Notes: a model not told the origin generated them from the sequence alone. DNA of 11,564 nt from Niastella sp. (GCA_021154515.1 JAJKIL010000084.1:1-11564), one strand, 5' to 3'. Shown: positions 1-7,108, numbered from the stretch's first letter. Program-made: numbers and translations.

Positions 1-195
1 AAGGCAAAGGGCAGAGGGCAAAGGCCTCGTCGCGGCCCTCCTACGCCAAGGCTTGCGCTTCCGCTAAAGCTTCAGCGACACGCGGACGGCGGGTGAGGCA
101 GAAGGCTTCTTCGCGGCAGTCTCGCTAGCCAGAATACTGCGAATAGTTATGAGGCTGCCAACTCCCCCTCCACCGGAGGGGGCCGGGGGGAGGCT
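1..195. repeat. GC-rich intergenic repeat region
   Basis: This stretch has no convincing gene. It opens with three tandem heptamers, GGCAAAG, GGCAGAG and GGCAAAG (3-23). Two imperfect 16-bp direct copies follow, AAGGCCTCGTCGCGGC (21-36) and AAGGCTTCTTCGCGGC (102-117), differing at two positions. Between them lies a near-palindrome, CGCTAAAGCTTCAGCG (62-77). At 164-182 there is a perfect 8-bp hairpin, CCCCCTCC/GGAGGGGG with loop ACC, and a further G-run can pair with the first C-run as an alternative. Similar C-rich/G-rich intergenic elements are, from memory, common in Chitinophagaceae genomes; I infer a dispersed repeat rather than a gene part. It lies directly after the stop of the minus-strand response regulator and could shape the 3' end of that transcript, but there is no T-tract. 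Confidence 0.6.
164..192. repeat. C/G-run hairpin element
   Basis: CCCCCTCC (164-171) pairs perfectly with GGAGGGGG (175-182) around a three-base ACC loop, and the following GGGGGGAG (185-192) can compete for the same C-run. The element ends three bases before the stop codon of the minus-strand response regulator. No T-tract follows on either strand, so it is not a classical intrinsic terminator. It could instead protect or define the 3' end of the kinase/regulator mRNA. Confidence 0.5.
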
Positions 196-825
196 TTAAA
201 TCAACTTATTTTCCACCGCATATAAAGTAAGTTCTGCATTATTCTGCATGCTCATTTTTTCAAGTATGCGCGACCGGTAGGTGCTTATCGTGTTTACGCT
301 TAAGGAAAGTAAGGTGGCAATTTCGGAAACCGTTTTCCCGGAGGCCAGTCGTTTCAACACGTCAAATTCCCGTTCAGATAATTTTTCGTGCGGTAACTGG
401 TTCGGGTCGTCGCCAAACGAGGCGGCTAATTTTTCGGCTCCTTCGGCGCTTACGTATTTTTTGCCCTGCAGCAATTGCCGCACGGCTTTCAGCAGTTCTT
501 CGGGATGGCTTTCTTTATCTAGATAGCCGGAAGCGCCCGCTTTCAGGGCCCGTACCACATACTGGTCTTCAGGATGCACGCTCAGGATCAATACAGGCGT
601 ATTGGGCAGGATCTTTTTCAATTGCTTCAGGGTTTCCAGGATGTTGCGGCCGGGCATGGAAATATCTGAAATGATCAGGTCCCATTTTGCGGCAACGGCT
701 TCGTGCAGCAAGGCAGAAGAATCGGTTACTTCGCTCACTTCGGCGCCGGGAAATTCTTCCCGTAATAAAGTGCTCAGGCCTTTGCGGATCAGGCTATGGT
801 CATCGGCTATTAAAAATTTTGTCAC
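196..825 (-). CDS. NarL/LuxR-family response regulator
   Basis: A 209-residue two-component response regulator that should be phosphorylated by the adjacent kinase and then bind DNA in the cytoplasm. The N-terminal receiver domain (about 2-120) shows the acidic pair D8/D9, phospho-acceptor D54 in the motif DISMPG, switch residue S82 and conserved K104 in GYLDKES. The C-terminal LuxR-type helix-turn-helix (about 147-209) has the typical LSEREFDVLKRLASGKTVSE signature and the recognition-helix pattern SVNTISTYRSRILEK. The length is normal for the family. The start is GTG at 825-823; its GTGA overlaps the kinase TGA by 4 bp, which implies translational coupling. No targets can be read from the sequence. 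Confidence 0.95.
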   Translation of the reverse strand: MTKFLIADDHSLIRKGLSTLLREEFPGAEVSEVTDSSALLHEAVAAKWDLIISDISMPGRNILETLKQLKKILPNTPVLILSVHPEDQYVVRALKAGASGYLDKESHPEELLKAVRQLLQGKKYVSAEGAEKLAASFGDDPNQLPHEKLSEREFDVLKRLASGKTVSEIATLLSLSVNTISTYRSRILEKMSMQNNAELTLYAVENKLI

Positions 826-2726
826 TGTTGAGTGATTTCCTGGTTTGTGATTAGTATGGGTATGGATATTAGTATATAGGTCCCTTTGCCGGGGGTACTT
901 TCAATTTGAAAGTCACCATCTATCATCAGCGCCCTTTCCTGCATGCCCTTCAGACCAAGCGTTTTTTTGTGGGCCATTTCATTCGGGTTAAATCCTTTTC
1001 CATCGTCGCGAATTTCCAGCACAATCCTGTTTTCTTCCTGTGAAAGCACGGCGTCTACCCTGGTGGCGCCAGCGTGCCGGGCAACATTGGTCAATGCTTC
1101 CTGGTAGATACGGAACAAAGCATTGGATTGCTTTGCACTGAATTGTGGCTCGTACAGCAGGCTTTCAAAAACGCAGTGAATGCCAAAGTTCTTTTCAAAC
1201 TCGCGGCTTTGCCATTCCAGCGCGCTAACCAGTCCCAGGTTATCGAGGATGCTGGGTCTTAGCTGGGTGGCTATTTTGCGTACCGATTTCATGGTTTCTG
1301 CCAGCAACTGATCGGCCTGTTTCATTTTTTCTATCATCTCCTTTTCTTCCGGGTTCAGCTTTTTGCTCATTTGCATAAGATCGAGCTTTAACAGGGTCAG
1401 TTGCTGACCGAGCTCATCATGTATTTCCCTGGAAATATGTTTCCGTTCTTCTTCCCTGATGTTTTCGAGGTAGGAGGAGAGTTCCCGTAGTTGCCGGTGC
1501 GATTCTTTCAGGTCCTGTTCGGCTTTCACCTTGCCGGTAACATCATTGGCTACCACATAGAGGTTCTTGTTGCCTAAGCCTATGGAAATGGAGAATTCTA
1601 TGTGTTTTTTTGAGCCATCCTTACAGGTTACTTCAAACTGGCATAATAAGGTTGTTTTTGTTTTCAGTGCAGGACGTTTGGTAGCCTGTTCGCGGGCCGT
1701 AATCACCATATTGCGATAATTTTCATCGGGGTAGGCCTTGTTCAGCCATTCTTTGCGGGTGGGAATATCTTCTTTTGTATAGCCAAATGTATCAATAAAG
1801 GCATTATTCACGAAGCGGGTTTCGCCTTTATCACTAAATACACAAATAGGAATTGGCAATTGTTCGGAAATGTTCCTGAAATTCTTTTCTTTTTCATGCA
1901 ATGCCCTTATAAATCTATTCTTTTCGGTAATGTCATTAAAAGTTACATAGAGCAGGTTCTCAGTTGTTGTGAAGGAGATTTCCAACTCCTTCACACTGCC
2001 ATCCTTGCAATAAATAGAGGCTTCCACCGGACTGGATTCCTTTTTTTCCCCATTATATACCTTTTCTAATTCCGCCCGCCAAACCTTTAACACTTGTTGA
2101 AAATACGCTTCATCCTTGTAGGCGGCCCTTCTCCAGTGATCTATATCCGGCAGATCTTCGATGGTATAGCCAAACCATTCTGTGAATTTGGGGTTGATGA
2201 ACACAAACCGTTTGGGGTCATGTACTTCATATACCGCAATGGGCATGGTTATTTTTTCAAGAATGCGCCTGCACTTGTTTTCTGTGGCCAATACCAATTG
2301 TTCTGCCTTTCCCCATTCTATAAGATCGCCTGGCTGAGGCATATGCGACTGCGATTGGGATGATGAATGGGATGCGTTTACTGCTGCATGCCGCACGCTC
2401 TTATGTATCATCAACACTAACGGTTGTTTGCGTACCTGCCAAATAGAACAGTCATAAGTTGCCTCGGGTAATTTTTTTGAGCAGAATTCGAGCTGGATGA
2501 TGGCCTCTGTCTGTTTATTCTTTTTTGAAATGGCGTTCTTTAAAACAGCTTTTGAACCGGGCATCAGAAAGGACTGAATTTTTTTACCTACACACCGCTT
2601 TCCAGCCACTCCATGCAGCCTGGCCTCCTTTGGCCAAATGCCATTTATCACACCTGAACTTTTTTCAATCGACACTAAAATGACATCATCGGAACGGTTG
2701 TTTATTACTGGCATACTTTTATCCAT
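822..2726 (-). CDS. PAS-domain sensor histidine kinase (HisKA_3 type)
   Basis: A soluble sensor kinase of about 634 residues with no transmembrane segment or signal peptide, so it likely senses a cytoplasmic signal. Numbering here includes the TTG codon just before the chosen ATG. Residues 15-110 resemble a weak PAS domain. Two clearer PAS domains lie at about 150-270 and 280-400, each ending in a YVxxNDxT motif. A coiled linker leads to the HisKA_3 dimerisation domain with phospho-acceptor H437 in REIHDELGQQ, as in NarX/DesK-type kinases. The HATPase_c domain (about 533-625) shows N548 in the N box, DDGKGF (575-580) and GLKGMQER (592-599). I prefer ATG at 2726-2724 to the upstream TTG because ATG is the commoner start. 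It overlaps the response regulator by 4 bp, forming a cognate pair. I found no TAnnTTTG promoter match upstream. Confidence 0.93.
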   Translation of the reverse strand: MDKSMPVINNRSDDVILVSIEKSSGVINGIWPKEARLHGVAGKRCVGKKIQSFLMPGSKAVLKNAISKKNKQTEAIIQLEFCSKKLPEATYDCSIWQVRKQPLVLMIHKSVRHAAVNASHSSSQSQSHMPQPGDLIEWGKAEQLVLATENKCRRILEKITMPIAVYEVHDPKRFVFINPKFTEWFGYTIEDLPDIDHWRRAAYKDEAYFQQVLKVWRAELEKVYNGEKKESSPVEASIYCKDGSVKELEISFTTTENLLYVTFNDITEKNRFIRALHEKEKNFRNISEQLPIPICVFSDKGETRFVNNAFIDTFGYTKEDIPTRKEWLNKAYPDENYRNMVITAREQATKRPALKTKTTLLCQFEVTCKDGSKKHIEFSISIGLGNKNLYVVANDVTGKVKAEQDLKESHRQLRELSSYLENIREEERKHISREIHDELGQQLTLLKLDLMQMSKKLNPEEKEMIEKMKQADQLLAETMKSVRKIATQLRPSILDNLGLVSALEWQSREFEKNFGIHCVFESLLYEPQFSAKQSNALFRIYQEALTNVARHAGATRVDAVLSQEENRIVLEIRDDGKGFNPNEMAHKKTLGLKGMQERALMIDGDFQIESTPGKGTYILISIPILITNQEITQQ

Positions 2727-2790
2727 CAAACGGGAGTTGATTTAAGTATGTATAACGGGTTAAGTTTATAAGTTAATGCTTTTCTAATTT

Positions 2791-2814
2791 AAATAACCAG
2801 TAAACCGGTTATTT
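2791..2814. promoter_or_regulatory. Inverted repeat upstream of the sensor kinase
   Basis: AAATAACC (2791-2798) and GGTTATTT (2807-2814) form a perfect 8-bp inverted repeat around an 8-base spacer. It lies 65 bp upstream of the kinase ATG, in the position of an operator. It is AT-rich and followed by T residues on the plus strand, but no plus-strand gene ends nearby, so a terminator role is less likely. Function is inferred from position only. Confidence 0.25.
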
Positions 2815-2866
2815 TTTAATACACACCCATTTACCGGGAGTTTCTTATTGGCTAGACAGGCCCATT

Positions 2867-2898
2867 AAAAAAAAAGCTGTCCCGGTTTTGGAACAGCT
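2867..2898 (-). terminator. Rho-independent terminator (minus strand)
   Basis: AGCTGTCCC (2875-2883) pairs with GGAACAGCT (2890-2898) with one C/A mismatch and a six-base loop. On the minus strand the hairpin is followed by an unbroken run of T (A-run at 2867-2875 on the plus strand). That orientation fits termination of a minus-strand transcript arriving from the right, where only a decayed gene fragment remains (stop at 2930). Confidence 0.75.
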
Positions 2899-2929
2899 AT
2901 TAAAAAAATTACGGAAACTTATTATTTGT

Positions 2930-3139
2930 TTATGTTGAGATCGTAGCCTTGTATGATTTGTCTTTAATAACATCATACAGCTTGTTTTGTGCTACATCAA
3001 CGATATAAGCGGGGTCTTTATCGCCAAACGGGATCTCTACCAGGTCTTTTCCCGGGTCTTTATCAACTTATACCAGTCCATCGATGCCGGTTTCTCCGAA
3101 TCTGGTTAAAATGAATATGGCGTCTTTGATTGCAATATG
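2930..3139 (-). pseudogene. Decayed 3' gene fragment, possible beta-propeller end
   Basis: Read on the minus strand, this stretch gives a protein-like frame beginning AIKDAIFILTRFGETG, then IDGLV, an in-frame TAA (3070-3068), then VDKDPGKDLVEIPFGDKD and a C-terminal part ending in ATIST before the TAA at 2932-2930. Another in-frame stop lies just upstream (about 3143-3141), and no start codon is available in the segment. The last part has no Met, so it cannot be a separate ordinary gene. A single change such as AAA to TAA would explain the internal stop. A good terminator follows about 30 bp later. The pattern of short strands and the VDKDPGKDL-type turn loosely resembles the last blade of a PQQ/WD-like propeller protein, but I do not recognise the family firmly. 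Confidence 0.55.
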
Positions 3140-3172
3140 TTAGAAATAACGGTTAGGGATGTATGAGTAGTT

Positions 3173-3199
3173 TATTTTTGAGATTCTACTTTTAAGTAG
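3173..3199 (+). promoter_or_regulatory. Candidate promoter and palindrome before ModE-like gene
   Basis: TATTTTTG (3173-3180) matches the Bacteroidota -7 consensus TAnnTTTG; no clear -33 TTG is seen upstream. Just downstream, at the expected transcription start, lies a perfect 14-bp palindrome, CTACTTTTAAGTAG (3186-3199). The start codon of the regulator is 38 bp further on. The palindrome is placed as an autoregulatory operator would be; this is inference. Confidence 0.35.
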
Positions 3200-3237
3200 C
3201 TAATGTTGAGTTATATTAGAATATTTATCATTGCATT

Positions 3238-3603
3238 ATGAAAAAACATTTGAGGGACATATTAACAAATGGTGAATTCCGGGTGAATGGCAGTTTGTGG
3301 GTAGAAGGAAATGGAACCCGCTTTTTTGGTCCCGGCCCGGTTGAGTTGTTACAACTAATTGAAGAAACCGGGAGCATAAACCAGGCTGCCAAGAAAATGG
3401 GGATGTCGTATAAGAAAGCCTGGGAAATTGTAAACCGGTTGAATGAGATCGTTGGCAGCCCCATGGTGATCACTGCAACCGGTGGTGAAAAGGGTGGGGG
3501 CTCTTCGCTTTCAGAAGAAGCCAAACAACTGATTGAGTGGTACCTGTCGTTACGGGAGCGGTTTCGGAAATTTATGGAAGAGGAAACCGGGAAGATGCGA
3601 TAG
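3238..3603 (+). CDS. ModE-type winged helix-turn-helix regulator
   Basis: A 121-residue DNA-binding protein matching the N-terminal domain of ModE/LysR-like winged-helix regulators. The core (about 20-75) reads LWVEGNGTRFFGPGPVELLQ, then the helix-turn-helix with GSINQAAKKMGMSYKKAWEI, then a NRLN segment. The wing contains a GG-rich stretch (82-90, TGGEKGGGS), typical of this family. Full-length ModE has C-terminal TOBE/MOP molybdate-binding domains; these are absent, so molybdate sensing in the same chain is not expected. Such short stand-alone forms are common. No molybdate transport or molybdopterin genes are next to it, so the target is unknown. The gene ends 20 bp from the convergent GNAT gene. 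The ATG at 3238 has no obvious Shine-Dalgarno sequence. Confidence 0.88.
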   Translation: MKKHLRDILTNGEFRVNGSLWVEGNGTRFFGPGPVELLQLIEETGSINQAAKKMGMSYKKAWEIVNRLNEIVGSPMVITATGGEKGGGSSLSEEAKQLIEWYLSLRERFRKFMEEETGKMR

Positions 3604-3623
3604 TCAATTGGCAATTGCAATTC

Positions 3624-4328
3624 CTATTGGGGCGAAGGATGAGTCACCAGTTGCCAGAAAGGGATCGTTCTTCTGGTGGTAAACCCCAGGTATTCATACA
3701 ACCTGATGGCCCGTTCGTTCGTATGAACCACATGCAGGAATGGCGTATTGCCAGTTTGCAGGTTGTTGTTGCATAGATGGGCTATCAGGTATTGTGCATA
3801 TTTTCTACCGGTATAGGCCGGATCGGTACAAATGGCGCTTATTTCTGTTAACTGATGAAGCCGCATTCGTTCCCCCGCAATGGCTACCAGTTGTTCCTGC
3901 TGCCAAATGCCGGCATAATTGCCCAAACGCCAGGTGTCTTTTTCATAATAACCAGGCTGCACTTTGTTAATGAGGTGGAGCATATCAGCACTATACGTCG
4001 CATTCAGTGGGGTAACAGGAACCACGTTGTCAGGCAATGCTATCGGTTGTTGCAGTACCATTTGTACGCAGGGTAGCTCTTTCAATAACTGCATTCCGGC
4101 AGGCAATGGCGGCAGCTCGCCGATCAGGTAAAAGATCTCACCGGGCTCAAACAGATCGCTTAGGGTAACCAGGTTTTCTGTTGTAGCTGTTTCAAGCGCA
4201 GCAAAAGGTAAGATGCCGCGTTGGTATCGTTTTACCTGCTGAGTCCCAATAGCAAATTGTTGTTGCACACCGGTTAGCGCCCACCAGGCCGGGTTATCAA
4301 GTGTTGAAAATGGATCACTGGAATGCAT
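3624..4328 (-). CDS. GNAT-family N-acetyltransferase
   Basis: A 234-residue predicted acyl-CoA-dependent N-acetyltransferase, cytoplasmic. The C-terminal half (about 103-230) carries the GNAT fold. Motif A is seen at about 162-180, with ISAICTDPAYTGRKYAQYLI giving the strand and the acetyl-CoA pyrophosphate loop (R/K-rich TGRKYA in place of the usual QxxGxG/A). Motif B follows as HTNERAIRLYEYLGF (202-216), where N204, Y211 and LGF are typical. The N-terminal 100 residues resemble the extra domain found in FR47-like acetyltransferases. It sits 28 bp downstream of the PhnA-family gene and probably shares its transcript. The substrate cannot be inferred. Its 3' end converges on the ModE-like gene. 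Confidence 0.88.
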   Translation of the reverse strand: MHSSDPFSTLDNPAWWALTGVQQQFAIGTQQVKRYQRGILPFAALETATTENLVTLSDLFEPGEIFYLIGELPPLPAGMQLLKELPCVQMVLQQPIALPDNVVPVTPLNATYSADMLHLINKVQPGYYEKDTWRLGNYAGIWQQEQLVAIAGERMRLHQLTEISAICTDPAYTGRKYAQYLIAHLCNNNLQTGNTPFLHVVHTNERAIRLYEYLGFTTRRTIPFWQLVTHPSPQ

Positions 4329-4356
4329 ACTGCAATTTAATGATTACCGTTCAGCA

Positions 4357-4941
4357 CTATGCGTTCTGCTTCCTAACATATTTGGTAAGTATCACAATTA
4401 CCTGGCCTTCTATTTTACCTTCAATTTGTTCGGTATTATCTTCTACCAGGCGAATGTTTTTTACAACTGTTCCCATTTTTGCATTTAATGTAGAACCTTT
4501 TACATCCAGTGATTTTGTCAGGATCACCGTATCGCCGTTTTGCAGCAGGGCGCCGTTACTGTCTTTGTGCAATTCAACAGCGTCGTCGTTATCATGATCG
4601 CCGGCTGCTTTGGCCCAGGTTAGTGTTTCTTCAGCCAGGTACATCATATCCAGGTTTTCCATTGCCCAGCTTTCCTTTTTCAGGCGATTCAACATCCGCC
4701 ATGAAACAACCTGTATACCTGGTATTTCACTCCACATTGTTTCTGATAAAAAAGTCCAGTGATTGTTATCCAGTTCCGCTTTTTTTTCAATCTGTGTGCG
4801 ACAGGTATCACAGATCAAAATAGTGTCATCCGCATTGCTATAGGGTTGGGGCGTTACTTCATATATTTTTAACGGATCGCCTGATTTGCATAATTCACAT
4901 TGGTTACCGCTTCGTTGCTTTAACTGTTCTTCCAGTTTCAT
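4357..4941 (-). CDS. PhnA-family zinc-ribbon protein
   Basis: A 194-residue member of the PhnA/YjdM family. Despite the historical name 'alkylphosphonate utilization operon protein', members are not known to be needed for phosphonate breakdown, and their role is unclear. From the ATG at 4941, an N-terminal zinc ribbon has C15/C18 (CELC) and C44/C47 (CDTC). The C-terminal PhnA domain (about 124-194) shows DSNGALLQNGDTVILTKSL and VKGSTLNAKMGTVVKNIRL, typical SH3-like signatures. The frame stays open upstream to a TTG at 4983, but the family usually begins with a MxLEEQLKQRSG-like sequence, exactly what the ATG at 4941 gives, so I chose that start. The next gene (GNAT) begins 28 bp after its stop. 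Confidence 0.9.
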   Translation of the reverse strand: MKLEEQLKQRSGNQCELCKSGDPLKIYEVTPQPYSNADDTILICDTCRTQIEKKAELDNNHWTFLSETMWSEIPGIQVVSWRMLNRLKKESWAMENLDMMYLAEETLTWAKAAGDHDNDDAVELHKDSNGALLQNGDTVILTKSLDVKGSTLNAKMGTVVKNIRLVEDNTEQIEGKIEGQVIVILTKYVRKQNA

Positions 4942-4961
4942 AAATGGGTTTAAATTGGCGG

Positions 4962-4988
4962 CGAAAGTAATATTTTTAGTCAAAACAA
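4962..4988 (-). promoter_or_regulatory. Candidate promoter for the PhnA-family gene
   Basis: On the minus strand TACTTTCG (4969-4962) matches TAnnTTTG with one change, and TTG (4988-4986) lies 16 bases upstream as a possible -33 box. The start codon at 4941 is about 20 bases downstream of the -7 element. The placement also argues for the ATG at 4941, since the alternative TTG start would lie inside the promoter. The match is modest. Confidence 0.3.
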
Positions 4989-5002
4989 CATTGGGCCTAC
5001 AA

Positions 5003-5272
5003 TTATCTGCGTTTCTCTTTTCTGATCTTCCAAAGGCTTATACAACAAACTACTACCCACAAAAAGGGATAGATCATTTCTTTCAAATAAAAATTTACGG
5101 GTTCGGCTGGCTTTATAATTAGTCCAGGTATGTTTGGCTGGTTGTTAACCGGCGCATCCCAGAGCATATACAGATAGGCAAGCCAGCACACGAACGCTGC
5201 GCTGAACAAACCAATGATTAACCAGGTTACAGTAAGGAATTTGGTATTTTTTTCTGTACGGATCTTAGTAAT
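5003..5272 (-). pseudogene. C-terminal half of nonsense-split membrane protein
   Basis: This frame continues directly, without shift, from the upstream membrane-protein ORF after a single TAG codon (5275-5273). It begins ITKIRTEKNTKF and runs to the TAA-type stop at 5003. It contains two hydrophobic helices (one around WLIIGLFSAAFVCWLAYLYM, one around MIYPFLWVVVCCISLW) and a basic tail KIRKEKRR. The first codon after the TAG is ATT; the only other usual start is TTG at 5209, which would fall inside the first helix, and no ATG lies before it. The charges after the TAG continue the positive-inside pattern of the upstream half. I read this as the lower half of one five-helix protein broken by a nonsense mutation. 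A separate TTG-started 68-residue protein is possible but less likely. The family is not recognised. Confidence 0.6.
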
Positions 5273-5557
5273 CTAAATAACAAAAAAGACCATTATTAAA
5301 AGGATCAGCAAATTGGTTGTATTTCCATTGCCGGCAACTTTCAGAAACTGGATGGGAACCCAGTCAAAGAAGCCCAATTTGAAATAGCGCAAGGCGAATG
5401 CAACGACAAAAGCGCCCAGCATCACAACCGTAAATTTCTTCAGTTTGGTAATGCCATGGAATCGGATGGCCCGGTAAAAGAAAATGAGGAAAAGGATCAG
5501 TAATATAACATAAGGCCCATAAATGATAAGGTTGATCAGAAAAGGGGACGTTTTCAT
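5273..5557 (-). CDS. Small hydrophobic membrane protein, likely truncated
   Basis: A 94-residue integral membrane protein of unknown function. Three hydrophobic segments are visible: about 8-30 (LINLIIYGPYVILLILFLIF), 42-58 (FTVVMLGAFVVAFALRYF region) and 81-94 (NLLILLIMVFFVI). The basic loop RAIRFHGITKLKK after the first helix suggests a cytoplasmic location. The ORF ends abruptly at TAG exactly at the end of the third helix, and the same frame continues for 89 more codons with two further helices. This suggests an originally longer protein of about 184 residues. The ATG at 5557 lies 45 bp after the stop of nnr, so it is probably transcribed with nnr. I do not recognise a family. Confidence 0.6.
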   Translation of the reverse strand: MKTSPFLINLIIYGPYVILLILFLIFFYRAIRFHGITKLKKFTVVMLGAFVVAFALRYFKLGFFDWVPIQFLKVAGNGNTTNLLILLIMVFFVI

Positions 5558-5602
5558 ATTATATCGGATTGGGAATTTTAAAACGGCAATATCAGGATTT
5601 TC

Positions 5603-7108
5603 TTATAACGATTGATAGGCCTGCCCTAAAAAATCTACCAGGTCAGAGGCTATCAATGAAGGCTGGGAGGCAAAGGAAGCGGCCAGGTCGCCGGCACGGC
5701 CATGCAGGTACACGCCCAAAATGGCGGCATGCAGGGGTGAATATTTCTGCGCCAGCAGGCCGGTAATAATACCGGTGAGCACATCGCCGGTGCCACCGCT
5801 TGCCATCCCGGGATTGCCGGTGCTGTTAAAATAGCCCTTGCCATCGGGTGAGGCAATAAATGTATACCTGCCTTTTAAAACGATGTATAAATTATTGTCT
5901 GTCGCCGTTTGCTGAGCCAGCTGTATGCGGTCATAATCGTTGGCCGTCTTACCAAACAGCCGTTCAAATTCTTTGGGATGCGGCGTGAGTATGGAGCCCA
6001 ATGGTATCTTGTTCAACAATGCTTTTTCCTGTGCTATCGCGTTCAACCCATCGGCATCGATCACCATGGGGCGGCGGTTCTGTTCAAAAACCGAATACAA
6101 AAGGGCAATATTGCTGACGTTCGACCCCAGTCCGGGGCCAATGCCAATAGTATCGTATTTGTCCATTTCCTGCGCAGCATGGCCGGAAGTGGCGCTTTCA
6201 TTGGCCGGGCCCGTTTTGCACATGGCCTCGGGCACTGAGGTTTGCAAAATGTTGTAACCCACTGCCGGAATGTGACAGGTTAATTTGCCCACTCCGCTGC
6301 GCAAGCAGGCCCGGGCGCATAAAACGGCTGCGCCCATCATACCATAGCTGCCGGCAATAAGAGCGGCATGGCCATAATCGCCTTTATGGGAAAACGGTTT
6401 TCGCGGCTGCAGCAATTGCCTTATCATCGGCTGGTCAATAAGTAACAGGGACGAGTCCTGGATGGATAGGAAACCGGGGAGCAGCCCAATGTCAAGCAGG
6501 TGCACTTCGCCAATGCCGGCTGCATTTTCGGGCATCAGGAAAGCCGGTTTAAAGCATTGAAAACTAAGGGTGTGGTGAGCCTTTATTACAATATTACCCC
6601 GGCCGCTGTGGTCAACAAAGAGGCCGCTGGGAATATCTATGGCAATCACTTCATTGTTACTATTATTAATATGTTGAATGAGGTAAGCGGTAAGTCCGTC
6701 GGCGGGGCGGTTGATGCCGGAACCCAACAGCGCATCGATGACTATGTCTCCCGCCTGGATGCCATGCACCGTTTCTTCAGAAGAAACGAAGCGGATGCTG
6801 GCGCTTGTGTCGTGCAAACGGGCCAGGTTCATCTGAAAATCTACCGTTCCTTTGTGGCCAAATTCCAGTATGTAAACGGTAACGGTATGATGGCTTTGTG
6901 CCAGCAGACGGGCAATTACAAGGCCATCGCCCCCATTGTTGCCTTTTCCGCAAAAAATGGTAAAGGCCCTGCCCTTATAATTGTTTTGCAGTAACCATTC
7001 GAAGCAGGCCGTAGCGGCGCGCTCCATCAGGTCTACAGAAGCAATGGGTTCGTGGCGGATGGTGTATTCATCCCACGCTCTAATTTGTTCGGTAGCAAAA
7101 ATTTGCAT
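5603..7108 (-). CDS. nnr: Bifunctional NAD(P)H-hydrate epimerase/dehydratase
   Basis: A 501-residue cytoplasmic metabolite-repair enzyme that interconverts the R and S epimers of damaged NAD(P)H hydrate and then restores NAD(P)H by ADP-dependent (ATP in some relatives) dehydration of the S form. The N-terminal YjeF_N epimerase domain (about 1-215) shows CGKGNNGGDGLVIARLL (53-69), likely catalytic D125 in DALLGSGINRP, and DIPSGL (158-163). The C-terminal ribokinase-like dehydratase domain (about 225-498) shows KGDYGHAALIAGSYGMMGAA, IGPGLG (323-328), DADGLNAIA (351-359), TPHPKEFERL and the nucleotide-binding NPGMASGGTGDVLTG (432-446) with catalytic D442. The two-domain fusion and length are standard for bacteria. 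It starts 12 bp after the stop of the serine hydrolase gene, so cotranscription is likely. Confidence 0.97.
   Translation of the reverse strand: MQIFATEQIRAWDEYTIRHEPIASVDLMERAATACFEWLLQNNYKGRAFTIFCGKGNNGGDGLVIARLLAQSHHTVTVYILEFGHKGTVDFQMNLARLHDTSASIRFVSSEETVHGIQAGDIVIDALLGSGINRPADGLTAYLIQHINNSNNEVIAIDIPSGLFVDHSGRGNIVIKAHHTLSFQCFKPAFLMPENAAGIGEVHLLDIGLLPGFLSIQDSSLLLIDQPMIRQLLQPRKPFSHKGDYGHAALIAGSYGMMGAAVLCARACLRSGVGKLTCHIPAVGYNILQTSVPEAMCKTGPANESATSGHAAQEMDKYDTIGIGPGLGSNVSNIALLYSVFEQNRRPMVIDADGLNAIAQEKALLNKIPLGSILTPHPKEFERLFGKTANDYDRIQLAQQTATDNNLYIVLKGRYTFIASPDGKGYFNSTGNPGMASGGTGDVLTGIITGLLAQKYSPLHAAILGVYLHGRAGDLAASFASQPSLIASDLVDFLGQAYQSL

Noticed and set aside
1..195. Possible CRISPR-like array from the repeated motifs
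   Set aside because: The copies are few, diverged and not evenly spaced, with no unique spacers and no cas genes.
2791..2820. Plus-strand intrinsic terminator
   Set aside because: The stem is AT-rich and no plus-strand gene ends upstream; an operator-like repeat for the kinase is more plausible.
3228..3620. Minus-strand 130-codon ORF over the ModE-like gene
   Set aside because: The plus-strand frame encodes a recognisable winged helix-turn-helix; the antisense frame has no motif.
4942..4983. N-terminal extension of the PhnA-family protein from TTG 4983
   Set aside because: The family normally begins at the position of the ATG at 4941, and the extension overlaps a candidate promoter.
5003..5209. 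Independent 68-residue membrane protein starting at TTG 5209
   Set aside because: The start would fall inside the first hydrophobic helix, and the same frame extends upstream to the TAG at 5273 with protein-like sequence.
6500..6994. Plus-strand 164-codon ORF inside nnr
   Set aside because: It is antisense to a well-conserved gene with all family motifs on the minus strand and shows no recognisable domain.
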